Assembly: GCA_044227665.1 (NCBI GenBank)
Contig: JBGAWK010000020.1
Location: 1-37,360 of the forward strand
DNA: 37,360 nucleotides
Direction: 5' to 3'
Source: JBGAWK01 sp044227665
GTDB taxonomy: Bacteria; Bacteroidota; Bacteroidia; Chitinophagales; JADIYW01
The notes beneath the pieces were generated by a model. It worked only from the letters and a program-made list of their open reading frames with translations, did not search any database and had not been told where the DNA came from. Of this stretch, positions 24,956 through 33,655 are shown in pieces. Position numbers and translations under genes: made by a program. Every line of letters begins with the position of its first letter. Position 1 is the stretch's first letter.

Positions 24956-27559
24956 TTGGCAAAGACGGACACGGCGAAACAAACCCCATTGATGGGGCAA
25001 TACAACAGGATAAAATCACAACATCCCGATGCCATATTACTTTTCCGTGTGGGGGACTTTTACGAGACTTTTAATAGCGATGCTGTCATTACTTCAGAAG
25101 TATTGGGCATAGTACTTACTAAGCGTGCAAATGGTGCTGCCTCAGAGATGGACTTGGCAGGATTTCCGCACCATGCCCTCGACACATATCTACCCAAGCT
25201 GGTACGTGCAGGATATAGAGTAGCAATATGTGAGCAGCTCGAAGACCCCAAGATGACCAAGACCATCGTAAAAAGAGGCGTAACAGAGTTAGTAACACCT
25301 GGAGTAGCTGTTAGCGACAAGATTTTAGACTTTCAGAAAAATAACTTTCTGGCATCCGTATGGATAGAAAAAAATGAAGCCGGCATTGCATTTATAGATA
25401 TTTCTACAGGAGAATTTCTAACCGCCTACGGCACCTATCACTATATAGATATCTTATTACAAAGTTTTGCACCATCAGAAGTAATATTTTCTCGAAGTCA
25501 ACAAAGAATATTTAAAGAAAATTTCGGCAACAAATATTATACCTATACTTTAGATGATTGGATATATCAAGATGATTATCTGGATATTAAAATATTAGAA
25601 CATTTCAAAGTGCAAACACTCCGCGGTTATGGTTTTGAGCATGGTCAACCTAATATCAAGGCTTGTGGTGCAGCATTGTATTACTTACAGCAGACTACCC
25701 AATCCAATATCGAACATATTCAAACTATCAGCAAAATAGAGCCAGATAGATACGTGTGGTTAGATGCCTTTACCGTAAGAAACTTAGAATTGGTATATAC
25801 GCCACACGAGCAAGGTATGACCTTACTAGACGTCATGGACAAGACGCGCTCACCCATGGGGGCACGCCTCATGAAACGCTGGATACAACTTCCGCTCAAG
25901 GAAGTGGCAGCAATACGGAAGCGACTAGAGATGGTAAGTTATTTTATCCTACATCAGGAAGAATACAGTCAACTTTGCCAGATTATACAGCAGATGGGTG
26001 ATATAGAGCGGTGGATATCTCGTGTACCTGTAGGCAAGGCTTCACCTCGTGATTTGATACAATTAAAGCGTTCCATATCCCTGATTCCACAGCTCAAAAA
26101 TATTTGCATAAATTCTAAGAACGAGAGCCTTATCCATGTAGGAAACCAATTGATACAACTAGATGCACTCACTTCTACTATAGAGCACACCCTTATGGAT
26201 GAGCCTGCCGTAATAGTACAAAAAGGAGGCGTAATCCGTAACGGTGTAGATACAGAGTTGGACGAATTACGCAATATTTCAGCCTCTGGCAAAAATTATA
26301 TTTTAGCACTGCAACAGAAAGAGAGCGACCGTACCGGCATTCCTTCCTTGAAAGTAGGATTCAACAATGTTTTTGGATATTATTTGGAGGTACGTAACAC
26401 CCATAAAGATAAAGTTCCTGAAGAATGGATACGAAAGCAAACCATTAGTGGTGCAGAGAGATATATTACTCCCGAGCTCAAGGTATTTGAAGAAAAAATC
26501 TTGGGTGCCGAAGAAAAAATCTTAGCATTAGAGTTGCGCCTATACGACAATCTCATCCAAGAGCTAAAACAATATATAAATGCAGTACTCACAAATGCAG
26601 GGCATATAGCTACCTTAGATTGCATACAATCCTTTGTACAGATAGCACTGAAAAACAACTACCATTGCCCCAATATTACCGAAGATCGGTGTATCAATAT
26701 CAGCAATGGAAGGCATCCGGTTATAGAGCAAAAATTGCCCTTGGGAGAAGCCTATATTCCCAATGACATAGTATTGGATAATGATATGCAGCAAATCATG
26801 ATTATCACCGGACCAAACATGGCAGGAAAATCTGCATTACTGCGACAGGTAGCATTGACTACACTTATGGCGCAAATGGGCAGCTTTGTTCCTGCCGAAG
26901 CGGCAACTATAGGTGTCGTAGATAAAATTTTTACACGCGTAGGTGCCAGCGACAATCTTTCAATGGGAGAAAGTACTTTCATGGTAGAGATGATAGAAAC
27001 AGCCAATATTATCAATAACCTATCCGACCGCAGCCTCATTCTCTTGGATGAAATAGGAAGAGGTACGAGTACCTACGATGGCATTTCCATAGCGTGGAGT
27101 CTTGTGGAATATTTGCACAACCATCCTACAGCCCGTGCCAAGACGATGTTTGCCACTCATTATCACGAACTCAGCGATTTGGAGAGTCGGCTAGAAAGGG
27201 TAAAAAACTACAATGTAAGTGTCACAGAGAGCAACCACAAGATAGTATTTCTAAGAAAACTTCAGCAAGGTAGCAGCCAACACAGCTTCGGTATTCAAGT
27301 CGCAAAATTGGCAGGAATTCCTGACAATATTATCAAACGCTCTAATGAAATACTACGCCAGCTTGAAGTACAACGCAGCAAAGAGGATATACAAGATTCA
27401 TTAAAAAATATGCCCAAAGTAGAGTATCAACTCAACCTATTTTCTGCCGCAGACCCTCGCCTGATAAAAGTTCAAGAGATTTTAGACCAGCTAGACATCA
27501 ATACCATCACTCCAGTAGAAGCACTCCTCAAGCTCAACGAGCTGAAATCTGCTTTTTAG
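24956..27559 (+). CDS. mutS: DNA mismatch repair protein MutS
   Basis: Recognises mismatches and small loops and starts repair with MutL. It has 867 residues, full length. The mismatch-binding F-x-E motif is Phe35-Tyr36-Glu37 in FRVGDFYETF. The connector, lever and clamp regions follow; the ATPase has Walker A GPNMAGKSALLRQ from residue 619, Walker B LILLDEIGRGTSTYDG with Asp698, and FATHYHEL. The helix-turn-helix tail has the IPDNIIKRSNEIL segment. The best start is TTG at 24956, giving MAKTDTAKQTPLMGQYN; an ATG at 24992 would remove conserved residues before QYN. It is divergent from the SpoU gene. Confidence 0.96.
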   Translation: MAKTDTAKQTPLMGQYNRIKSQHPDAILLFRVGDFYETFNSDAVITSEVLGIVLTKRANGAASEMDLAGFPHHALDTYLPKLVRAGYRVAICEQLEDPKMTKTIVKRGVTELVTPGVAVSDKILDFQKNNFLASVWIEKNEAGIAFIDISTGEFLTAYGTYHYIDILLQSFAPSEVIFSRSQQRIFKENFGNKYYTYTLDDWIYQDDYLDIKILEHFKVQTLRGYGFEHGQPNIKACGAALYYLQQTTQSNIEHIQTISKIEPDRYVWLDAFTVRNLELVYTPHEQGMTLLDVMDKTRSPMGARLMKRWIQLPLKEVAAIRKRLEMVSYFILHQEEYSQLCQIIQQMGDIERWISRVPVGKASPRDLIQLKRSISLIPQLKNICINSKNESLIHVGNQLIQLDALTSTIEHTLMDEPAVIVQKGGVIRNGVDTELDELRNISASGKNYILALQQKESDRTGIPSLKVGFNNVFGYYLEVRNTHKDKVPEEWIRKQTISGAERYITPELKVFEEKILGAEEKILALELRLYDNLIQELKQYINAVLTNAGHIATLDCIQSFVQIALKNNYHCPNITEDRCINISNGRHPVIEQKLPLGEAYIPNDIVLDNDMQQIMIITGPNMAGKSALLRQVALTTLMAQMGSFVPAEAATIGVVDKIFTRVGASDNLSMGESTFMVEMIETANIINNLSDRSLILLDEIGRGTSTYDGISIAWSLVEYLHNHPTARAKTMFATHYHELSDLESRLERVKNYNVSVTESNHKIVFLRKLQQGSSQHSFGIQVAKLAGIPDNIIKRSNEILRQLEVQRSKEDIQDSLKNMPKVEYQLNLFSAADPRLIKVQEILDQLDINTITPVEALLKLNELKSAF

Positions 27560-27585
27560 ACAAAAAAACATAAGTTCTTAATATC

Positions 27586-27607
27586 CATTAATTTAGATAA
27601 ATTAATG
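27586..27607. promoter_or_regulatory. Perfect 22-bp palindrome upstream of hemA
   Basis: CATTAATTTA, a GA spacer and the exact reverse complement TAAATTAATG make a perfect dyad 27 bases after the mutS stop and about 145 bases before hemA. There is no T-run, so an operator for a dimeric regulator is more likely than a terminator. The regulator is unknown. Confidence 0.45.
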
Positions 27608-27752
27608 ATTTTAACTATTAAAAATACAGCTACAAATGCACATGGGAGTGCGCTCATTTCTACAAAAAATACACATTCGCATAATGCCCTTTTTACAATA
27701 TTATGACAATATTCCAGCCCTAATATCAGACATTTGTATCCGTTAATGGTAG

Positions 27753-29003
27753 GTGAAAGTGAATAACTACAGAATCATAACGATAACGCATAATACAGCA
27801 CCTATATCGCACCTTAAAAAGTACGTAATAGAGTACGATACCCATGAGGTATATCCTTTCAAACGCCTAAAACATTTATCCCAAATATTTCACTGTAGTG
27901 AGCTATTTTATCTAAATACTTGCAATAGAGTTCTGTTTTTATTCACGCCTTTAGATGATTTTAAAGTTACAGATGTAAAGCGATTTATCGCCAAGGCTTA
28001 TCAGAATAAAATGGAATACAACGCTAAGGAAGTTAAATATTTTGAAGGACAAGATGCCGTCAAACACCTATTCTCAGTAGCAGCATCATTAGATTCATTG
28101 GTATTAGGAGAAAGGGAAATACTAGGACAAATAAAAACCTCCTTTTCACATTGCGCCCAAGAGATGCTTAGTGGTGAGCAAATAAAAATACTTATTGATT
28201 CTGCTCTATCTTTTGCTAAGACCATACATGTACAAACTCGCATAAGTGAAAAGCCCGTATCCGTAGTATCTCTAGCCTACCGAAGTATGCTGTCACATAT
28301 AGATATTGAAGGTAAAAATGTACTCATCGTCGGTGCCGGACAGACTAATGCCCTCTTTGTAAACTTGCTTTCTAAACACAAGCTGGGTAAAGTAACCATC
28401 TACAATAGAAATATACAAAAGGCTCAGGTTCTTGCAGAAAAATTTTCCGAAGGATATGCTTACAACCTCAAAGAAATACAAAAGTTATCCTTTCTGCCTG
28501 ATATCATCATTAGTTGTACCGGAGCGCATAACGAAATAATAGACAAAACATTATTAAAGACATGGAATTTCCCAGAAGGTCATCGTCCTCTGTTTATAGA
28601 TTTGGCAGTACCTAATGATATCAACAAAGCAGCTATAAATGCCATTCAATGTAAATTGATAGAGATGGCAAGCCTGAAATTAGATGCCGAAAAGAATATA
28701 GCGGCACGTAAAATGGAAATACAAAAAGCTACCGTATTCATGGAAGATGCTGTAGCTGATTTTGCCGTAAAATTAAATACTAGAAAAATAGAGTTGGCAT
28801 TGGCAAAGATTCCTGAACGCATGGCTGCTATAAAAACCAGAGCCATAGATGAAGTATTCAACAGGCAATGGCAAAACTTAGATGTGCAAACGCAGCATCT
28901 TTTTTCGGAGATGTTGGAATATATTCAAGATAAATACATCGCCATACCTTATAAAGAAGCTAAAAAATCCCTACTACACCTTGAACTCAACGAAAAATTC
29001 TGA
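27753..29003 (+). CDS. hemA: Glutamyl-tRNA reductase
   Basis: Reduces glutamyl-tRNA(Glu) to glutamate-1-semialdehyde with NADPH, the first committed step of C5 haem synthesis. The catalytic cysteine is in FYLNTCNRVLF (residue 57). VAASLDSLVLGEREILGQIK is the second strong signature, and NVLIVGAGQTNALFVNLL is the NADPH site. The C-terminal dimerisation helix spans about residues 300-410. It has 416 residues. The start is GTG at 27753 or the GTG two codons later; no ATG fits. A -7-like GACATTTG at 27729-27736 lacks the leading T. The 3' end overlaps the next gene by 23 bases. Confidence 0.94.
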   Translation: MKVNNYRIITITHNTAPISHLKKYVIEYDTHEVYPFKRLKHLSQIFHCSELFYLNTCNRVLFLFTPLDDFKVTDVKRFIAKAYQNKMEYNAKEVKYFEGQDAVKHLFSVAASLDSLVLGEREILGQIKTSFSHCAQEMLSGEQIKILIDSALSFAKTIHVQTRISEKPVSVVSLAYRSMLSHIDIEGKNVLIVGAGQTNALFVNLLSKHKLGKVTIYNRNIQKAQVLAEKFSEGYAYNLKEIQKLSFLPDIIISCTGAHNEIIDKTLLKTWNFPEGHRPLFIDLAVPNDINKAAINAIQCKLIEMASLKLDAEKNIAARKMEIQKATVFMEDAVADFAVKLNTRKIELALAKIPERMAAIKTRAIDEVFNRQWQNLDVQTQHLFSEMLEYIQDKYIAIPYKEAKKSLLHLELNEKF

Positions 29004-30594
29004 TATACATGTAAGAATAGGTACTAGAGGTAGTGAATTGGCACTGTGGCAAGCTAGATTCACACAGTCTTTATTGGAAAAACATGGAATAAGCTCAAGC
29101 CTTACCATCATCAAAACTAAGGGAGATATTACCCATCATCTCAGCTTTGACAAAATTGAAGGTAAAGGTTTTTTTACTAAAGAAATAGAAGAAGCCTTAC
29201 TGGCAGGAACGGTAGATCTCGCCGTACACAGTTGCAAAGATATGCCTACGGAAAATACGCCAGGATTGATGCTATCAGCATATTCTACTAGGGTAAATCC
29301 TTCAGACCTGCTGCTCATACATCCTGACGCTTATGATACTACTCAACTACTTTCTTTGAAAAGTAATGCAGTAATAGCTACATCCAGCAGTAGGCGCAAG
29401 AATCAGATTATGGCTTTGCGACCAGATGTGACATTTATAGATATTAGGGGCAATGTACCTACACGAATCCAAAAATTACGTGACGGCATAGCGGGTGCTA
29501 CAATATTGGCAGCAGCAGGTATTGAGCGGTTGGAGGCAAATACCTCTGGACTATATGTCATTCCACTATCCCCACTTATGTGCATACCTGCACCTGCACA
29601 AGGTATACTTGCCTACCAAATCCGCAGTGACGATATACAAATGTTGGCAGTAAGCAAGGTACTGGCAGATGAACAAAGTAGGCAAATAGTGAATATAGAA
29701 AGGGGATTACTACATGCATTCGGAGGTGGATGTCAGGTACCTATAGGCATATATGCCCAACCCGATAATAATGGAATACATACTTGGATTTCCTATGCCA
29801 AAGCTGCAACAGATGCACCCATTAGACGATATAGCTATTTTGCACATACTACACCCCTAGATATCAGAGGTATCATCTCCGACATTACCAAATCCAAGCA
29901 TTATTCTGTATTTATAAGCAGAGCCGTACAAAATGACGAATACCTATACAGAATTTTAACAGACAACAGCTACACACTTCAGGGCGAAAGTTGGATAGAT
30001 ATTGATGCCATCTCCTATGACATAGCGCAGATACAGCCTGGCACTATATTATTTTTTAGCAGCAAAAATGGCTTCAAGTACTTTGAACAACAAATTTCGG
30101 ACAAACAACTCATAGAAAAATGCCTGCTGGCTGCCATAAATACTGGAACAGCACAATATATTAGAAGTAAAGGGTATTCCGTTTCTTTTGAAGGCAGCGA
30201 TGGCGTTACACAAAAGCTGGGTACATCTTTTTTGGAATTTTTATCCGCTAAGAATTTACAAAATCCCCAAATCGTATTTCCCTGTGCCAAGTATTCCCTG
30301 CGAACAGTACAAAAATATCTTCCTGAAGGCATGACAAAAGATATTGTGGTATATAATAATAGCCCAAAGACAAATATCCTTAAACGCTATGAAGATATAC
30401 TGGTATTTACCAGCCCTATGAATGTGAAAGCATATACCTCACTACACCAATTAGGAAAACATCAACATATAGTAGCTATAGGGGAAAGTACTGCAAAAGC
30501 CTTGCAAGCTATCGGCTATACCGATATTAAAATTGCTTATGCCCCCACACCTTGGTCGCTTGTGGATACTATAATGAGTATAAGTAAAGGGTGA
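28981..30594 (+). CDS. hemC: HemC-HemD fusion: porphobilinogen deaminase / uroporphyrinogen-III synthase
   Basis: Joins two consecutive haem enzymes in one 537-residue chain. Residues 1-303 are porphobilinogen deaminase: RIGTRGSELALWQA, HSCKDMPT, SSSRRKNQI, IRGNVPTRIQKL, and HAFGGGCQVPIG with the dipyrromethane-binding Cys251. Residues about 308-537 are uroporphyrinogen-III synthase: SVFISRA, ILFFSSKNGFKYF, AINTGTAQYI, LVFTSPMNVKAY and IVAIGESTAKALQAIGY. No stop or frameshift lies between the domains. The frame is open back to 28882 inside hemA, but conserved sequence begins at IHVRIGTRG, so the in-frame TTG at 28981 is the best start, overlapping hemA by 23 bases. The gene could also be called hemCD. 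Confidence 0.9.
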   Translation: MNSTKNSDIHVRIGTRGSELALWQARFTQSLLEKHGISSSLTIIKTKGDITHHLSFDKIEGKGFFTKEIEEALLAGTVDLAVHSCKDMPTENTPGLMLSAYSTRVNPSDLLLIHPDAYDTTQLLSLKSNAVIATSSSRRKNQIMALRPDVTFIDIRGNVPTRIQKLRDGIAGATILAAAGIERLEANTSGLYVIPLSPLMCIPAPAQGILAYQIRSDDIQMLAVSKVLADEQSRQIVNIERGLLHAFGGGCQVPIGIYAQPDNNGIHTWISYAKAATDAPIRRYSYFAHTTPLDIRGIISDITKSKHYSVFISRAVQNDEYLYRILTDNSYTLQGESWIDIDAISYDIAQIQPGTILFFSSKNGFKYFEQQISDKQLIEKCLLAAINTGTAQYIRSKGYSVSFEGSDGVTQKLGTSFLEFLSAKNLQNPQIVFPCAKYSLRTVQKYLPEGMTKDIVVYNNSPKTNILKRYEDILVFTSPMNVKAYTSLHQLGKHQHIVAIGESTAKALQAIGYTDIKIAYAPTPWSLVDTIMSISKG

Positions 30595-30657
30595 CACCGC
30601 CTATCTAGTTTATTCCGACATCTAAATACAATATTCACGACTTAAAAATCAAATCAT

Positions 30658-30665
30658 TAATTTTG
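30658..30665 (+). promoter_or_regulatory. Bacteroidetes -7 box for the metallo-beta-lactamase gene
   Basis: TAATTTTG fits TAnnTTTG and lies 32 bases before the TTG start, giving a leader of about 25 bases. It follows hemCD by about 60 bases, so the lactamase gene seems to have its own promoter. Confidence 0.45.
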
Positions 30666-30697
30666 TATTTTTATCGGACAGTAATATAAATATTCTA

Positions 30698-31432
30698 TTG
30701 AAAAATATACGCTACTATATAGCTCTACTGCTATTGTATGCTACCGATGTGTCATGCAATACCAATGCAGAATCGCTAAAGATATCACATCTCACAGGAG
30801 ATTTCTATGTATATACTACTTATAATGTATATAAAGGTATCTACACTCCGGCGAATGGCATATATGTAGTAACAGATAGTGGGGTCGTGCTCATAGACAC
30901 ACCATGGGATTCTACCCAATCTCAGCCTTTATTGGATAGTATAAAGCTAAAGCATAATAAAGAAGTGAGCATCTGCATAGTCACCCACTGGCATAGCGAC
31001 AAGACCGAAGGCCTAGAATACTACCGTACACTGGGCATAAAGACCTATTCTACTGAGATGACGGATGTATTATGCCTTCAGAATAATATGCATAGAGCGG
31101 AATTCTTAATACCTAAAGATACTGTATTCGTAGTAGGAGGGCATCATTTTGAGATTTTTTATCCTGGTGAAGGGCATACGTCCGACAATATTGTGATATG
31201 GTTCGGCGAAGAAAAAATTCTTTATGGCGGCTGCCTAATAAAAGGTGCTGAAGCTAAAAATCTAGGCTATCTAGGTGATGCTAATATTTGTACTTATGAG
31301 GCCACTTTACGTGAAGTAAAAGAGAAGTTCCACAATCCAAATTATATAGTCGTATCACATAGTAACTGGAATAATATCAATTCCTTAAAACACTCTATAA
31401 AATTGGCTAAAAAACTGAAAAGAAAGTGCTGA
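30698..31432 (+). CDS. Subclass B1 metallo-beta-lactamase
   Basis: A 244-residue zinc hydrolase, exported (signal peptide about 1-20, YYIALLLLYATDVSC). All B1 zinc ligands are present: His97, His99 and Asp101 in THWHSDKTEG, His160 in GEGHTSDN, Cys179 in LYGGCLIKG and His221 in VSHSNW. Lys182, which in B1 enzymes contacts the beta-lactam carboxylate, and the NLGYLGDAN segment are also kept. Ligand spacings are close to those of IMP-type enzymes. The family inactivates penicillins, cephalosporins and carbapenems; activity here is inferred. The start is TTG, as no ATG precedes the signal peptide. It resembles the chromosomal enzymes of environmental Bacteroidetes and has no mobile-element signature around it. 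Confidence 0.9.
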   Translation: MKNIRYYIALLLLYATDVSCNTNAESLKISHLTGDFYVYTTYNVYKGIYTPANGIYVVTDSGVVLIDTPWDSTQSQPLLDSIKLKHNKEVSICIVTHWHSDKTEGLEYYRTLGIKTYSTEMTDVLCLQNNMHRAEFLIPKDTVFVVGGHHFEIFYPGEGHTSDNIVIWFGEEKILYGGCLIKGAEAKNLGYLGDANICTYEATLREVKEKFHNPNYIVVSHSNWNNINSLKHSIKLAKKLKRKC

Positions 31433-31446
31433 TGCTAAGGTGTATC

Positions 31447-32226
31447 TCACATCCCAGTAGTAGAGAATCCACCATCGTGATAGAGATTTTGCATGGTTAC
31501 CATCCTAGTATAATCCGAGAACATCATCACGCAGAATTTAGCACAATCTTCTGCTGAAGCATTACCTAATGGCGACATATTATCGGCATAGTCATAAAAA
31601 GTGTCGAAGCCTTTGATACCCGCACCTGCCGTAGTCTTAGTAGGCGACTGACTTACTGTATTAATACGGATATGCTTATCTTTACCTAGGTAATATCCAA
31701 AATTCCTTGCTATGGATTCCAACATCGCCTTGGCATCCGCCATATCGCCATAGTTGGGGAATGTTTTTTGTGCAGCTATATAGCTTAATGCTACTATAGA
31801 AGCATAGTCATTCAAAGCCTCTACCTCTATAGCCATTTGCAATATTTTGTGTAAAGACATAGCAGAGATATCTATAGTTTGCTGGTAATAATTATAATCC
31901 AGAGCAGTATAAGATTTTCCTTTTCTAATATTGGGGGACATACCTATGGCATGAAGTATAAAATCTATTTTGCCTCCAAAATGTACCATAGCTTGCGAAA
32001 AGAGATATTGCAATTCCTCTGGTTTTGTGGCATCTGCTGCAATTAATGGCGCATTACACACATCTGCCAATTGTGTTGCCGTACCTAACCTCAGCGCGAC
32101 GGGTGCGTTACTAAGAACAATGTCGGCACCTTCGCCATGTGCCTGTAGTGCTACTTGCCAAGCTATAGATTTTTCATCCAATGCGCCGAAGATGAGTCCT
32201 TTCTTTCCCGATAGTAAATTGTGCAT
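31447..32226 (-). CDS. fabI: Enoyl-[acyl-carrier-protein] reductase (NADH)
   Basis: Catalyses the last step of each fatty-acid elongation cycle in the cytosol. FabI features: GKKGLIFGALDEKSIAWQVA (the family's altered glycine motif with the SIAW signature), DFILHAIGMSP, and the catalytic pair Tyr159-x6-Lys166 in NYGDMADAKAMLES, followed by RINTVSQSPTKTTAG and the C-terminal YHDGGFSTTGM. It has 259 residues, the usual length. Its ATG overlaps the engB stop (ATGA), so engB-fabI are co-transcribed. The stop is 15 bases from the convergent lactamase gene. Confidence 0.95.
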   Translation of the reverse strand: MHNLLSGKKGLIFGALDEKSIAWQVALQAHGEGADIVLSNAPVALRLGTATQLADVCNAPLIAADATKPEELQYLFSQAMVHFGGKIDFILHAIGMSPNIRKGKSYTALDYNYYQQTIDISAMSLHKILQMAIEVEALNDYASIVALSYIAAQKTFPNYGDMADAKAMLESIARNFGYYLGKDKHIRINTVSQSPTKTTAGAGIKGFDTFYDYADNMSPLGNASAEDCAKFCVMMFSDYTRMVTMQNLYHDGGFSTTGM

Positions 32227-32816
32227 CAGCTTTCTATTATACTATAAATGTATTGCATAATGGCATCTCTCCCACTACCCTTCTCCGCAGAGCTGAGAAA
32301 CCACACTGGAAGTTCCGCCCATGATGCAGATAGTTCTTTGAGAAATTGGTCTTTATTTCTTGCTACATCCTGCTGTCTCATACGATCTATTTTGGTAAAT
32401 ATCATTGCAAAAGGAATTTGCCATTCCCCCAAGGTATTTACAAAGTCTATATCTAATTTTTGCGGTGGGATATTGCTGTCTATGAGCACAAAAAGACAGG
32501 CTAAATTTTTTCTTTCATTACAGTAATATTTTATCATTTTCTGCCAATCACTGCGTTGCACCTTAGATACTTTGGCATAGCCATAGCCCGGTAGGTCAGC
32601 AATCTGCCATTTTTCGTCAATAATAAAAATATTTATCGCTTGGGTCTTACCGGGTGTAGAGGATATCTTTGCCAATCCCTTCTTGTTACAAAGCATATTT
32701 ATCAGTGACGACTTACCGACATTGGATCTGCCTATAAAGGCAAACTCCGGCATTTCGGATTCAGGACACTGATCTTGCCGCGTAAATGATCCTACAAATT
32801 TCGTGTTTTTTATCAC
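32226..32816 (-). CDS. engB: Ribosome-biogenesis GTPase EngB/YsxC
   Basis: A small essential GTPase involved in 50S subunit assembly. G motifs: GRSNVGKSS (P loop), TPGKTQ (switch I Thr), DLPGYGYA (G3), TKID (G4) and SSAEKGSG (G5). The reading frame extends to 32879, but the conserved part starts at IKNTKFVGSF; a GTG at 32816 gives MIKNTKFVGSF and lies five bases after a perfect -7 box, so a 196-residue product is preferred. It overlaps fabI by one ATGA. It is divergent from ubiE. Confidence 0.92.
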   Translation of the reverse strand: MIKNTKFVGSFTRQDQCPESEMPEFAFIGRSNVGKSSLINMLCNKKGLAKISSTPGKTQAINIFIIDEKWQIADLPGYGYAKVSKVQRSDWQKMIKYYCNERKNLACLFVLIDSNIPPQKLDIDFVNTLGEWQIPFAMIFTKIDRMRQQDVARNKDQFLKELSASWAELPVWFLSSAEKGSGRDAIMQYIYSIIES

Positions 32817-32821
32817 GGTGA

Positions 32822-32829
32822 CAAAGGTA
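32822..32829 (-). promoter_or_regulatory. Bacteroidetes -7 box for engB-fabI
   Basis: On the minus strand this reads TACCTTTG, followed after five bases (TCACC) by the GTG start of engB. The box lies inside the longer open frame, which argues that the upstream start at 32879 is not used. Confidence 0.5.
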
Positions 32830-32909
32830 TGACTATTCTTGTGATTTTTGACAGAAGTGAAATTATCAACAATTATCAAGGGTACTTTGGTATGGTAGTG
32901 TATTACGCT

Positions 32910-32917
32910 TATTTTTG
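32910..32917 (+). promoter_or_regulatory. Complete Bacteroidetes promoter for ubiE-porT
   Basis: TATTTTTG is a perfect -7 box, and a TTTG -33 box lies at 32886-32889 with a 20-base spacer, the best consensus match in the window. Six bases separate the -7 box from the ATG at 32924. Confidence 0.65.
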
Positions 32918-32923
32918 CATGTT

Positions 32924-33655
32924 ATGCAGCATGATTTCGTCAAGCCTTACCATTCTGACGCCAGCAAGACCGATGAGGTAGCTGAAATGTTTGACAATAT
33001 TGCTCCTAGATATGACTTTTTGAATCGCTTTTTTTCTTTACGCATAGATACTTTGTGGCGTAAAAAACTGATAGAGAGGTTAAGGTCTTTACAGCCCAAG
33101 ATGGTACTAGATGTAGCTACTGGCACGGCAGATTTGGCTATTACTGCTGCTAAATCCCTCCCAGATACTACCATTACAGGCATAGATATTTCCAAGGAGA
33201 TGCTGGCCTACGGCAAAAAGAAGGTTCATGCTGCACAAATGTCTGACCGTGTCCTGCTGGATGTAGGTAATGCTCAATCCTTGAATTTCCCTGATGCAAG
33301 TTATGACGCTGTAATGGTAGCATTTGGTGTTCGCAATTTCGAAAATCTGGATTTAGGACTTAGAGAAATGCGTCGCGTACTGAAGCTGGAGGGTAAACTT
33401 TTTATCTTGGAATTCAGTAATCCACAGCATGTGATTATTCGTTGGCTATACTATTTTTATTTTTGTAACGTTTTACCAATAGTAGGCAAATGGATATCGA
33501 AAGACGCACGGGCATATACCTATCTTCCAGAGTCGGTGAAGGCATTTCCCTCCGGAGATGCCATGAAACAGGTACTATTGCAAAACGGTTTTAAATCAGT
33601 AGAATGCATAACTTTAACTTTCGGCATAAGCACACTATATATCGCTACGCATTAG
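32924..33655 (+). CDS. ubiE: Demethylmenaquinone methyltransferase
   Basis: A SAM-dependent C-methyltransferase making menaquinone from demethylmenaquinone (also called MenG; Bacteroidota use menaquinone). UbiE marks: MFDNIAPRYDFLNRFFSLRID, the SAM-binding VLDVATGTADLAI, GIDISKEML, AFGVRNFENLDLGLREMRRVL and the C-terminal YTYLPESVKAFPSGDAM. It has 243 residues from the ATG at 32924; the frame is open to a TTG at 32915 that lies within the -7 box and is not likely. It overlaps porT by 52 bases. Confidence 0.95.
   Translation: MQHDFVKPYHSDASKTDEVAEMFDNIAPRYDFLNRFFSLRIDTLWRKKLIERLRSLQPKMVLDVATGTADLAITAAKSLPDTTITGIDISKEMLAYGKKKVHAAQMSDRVLLDVGNAQSLNFPDASYDAVMVAFGVRNFENLDLGLREMRRVLKLEGKLFILEFSNPQHVIIRWLYYFYFCNVLPIVGKWISKDARAYTYLPESVKAFPSGDAMKQVLLQNGFKSVECITLTFGISTLYIATH

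Noticed and set aside
32817..32879. Longer EngB N terminus from 32879
   Set aside because: The -7 box of the gene lies inside it and the first conserved residues follow the GTG at 32816.
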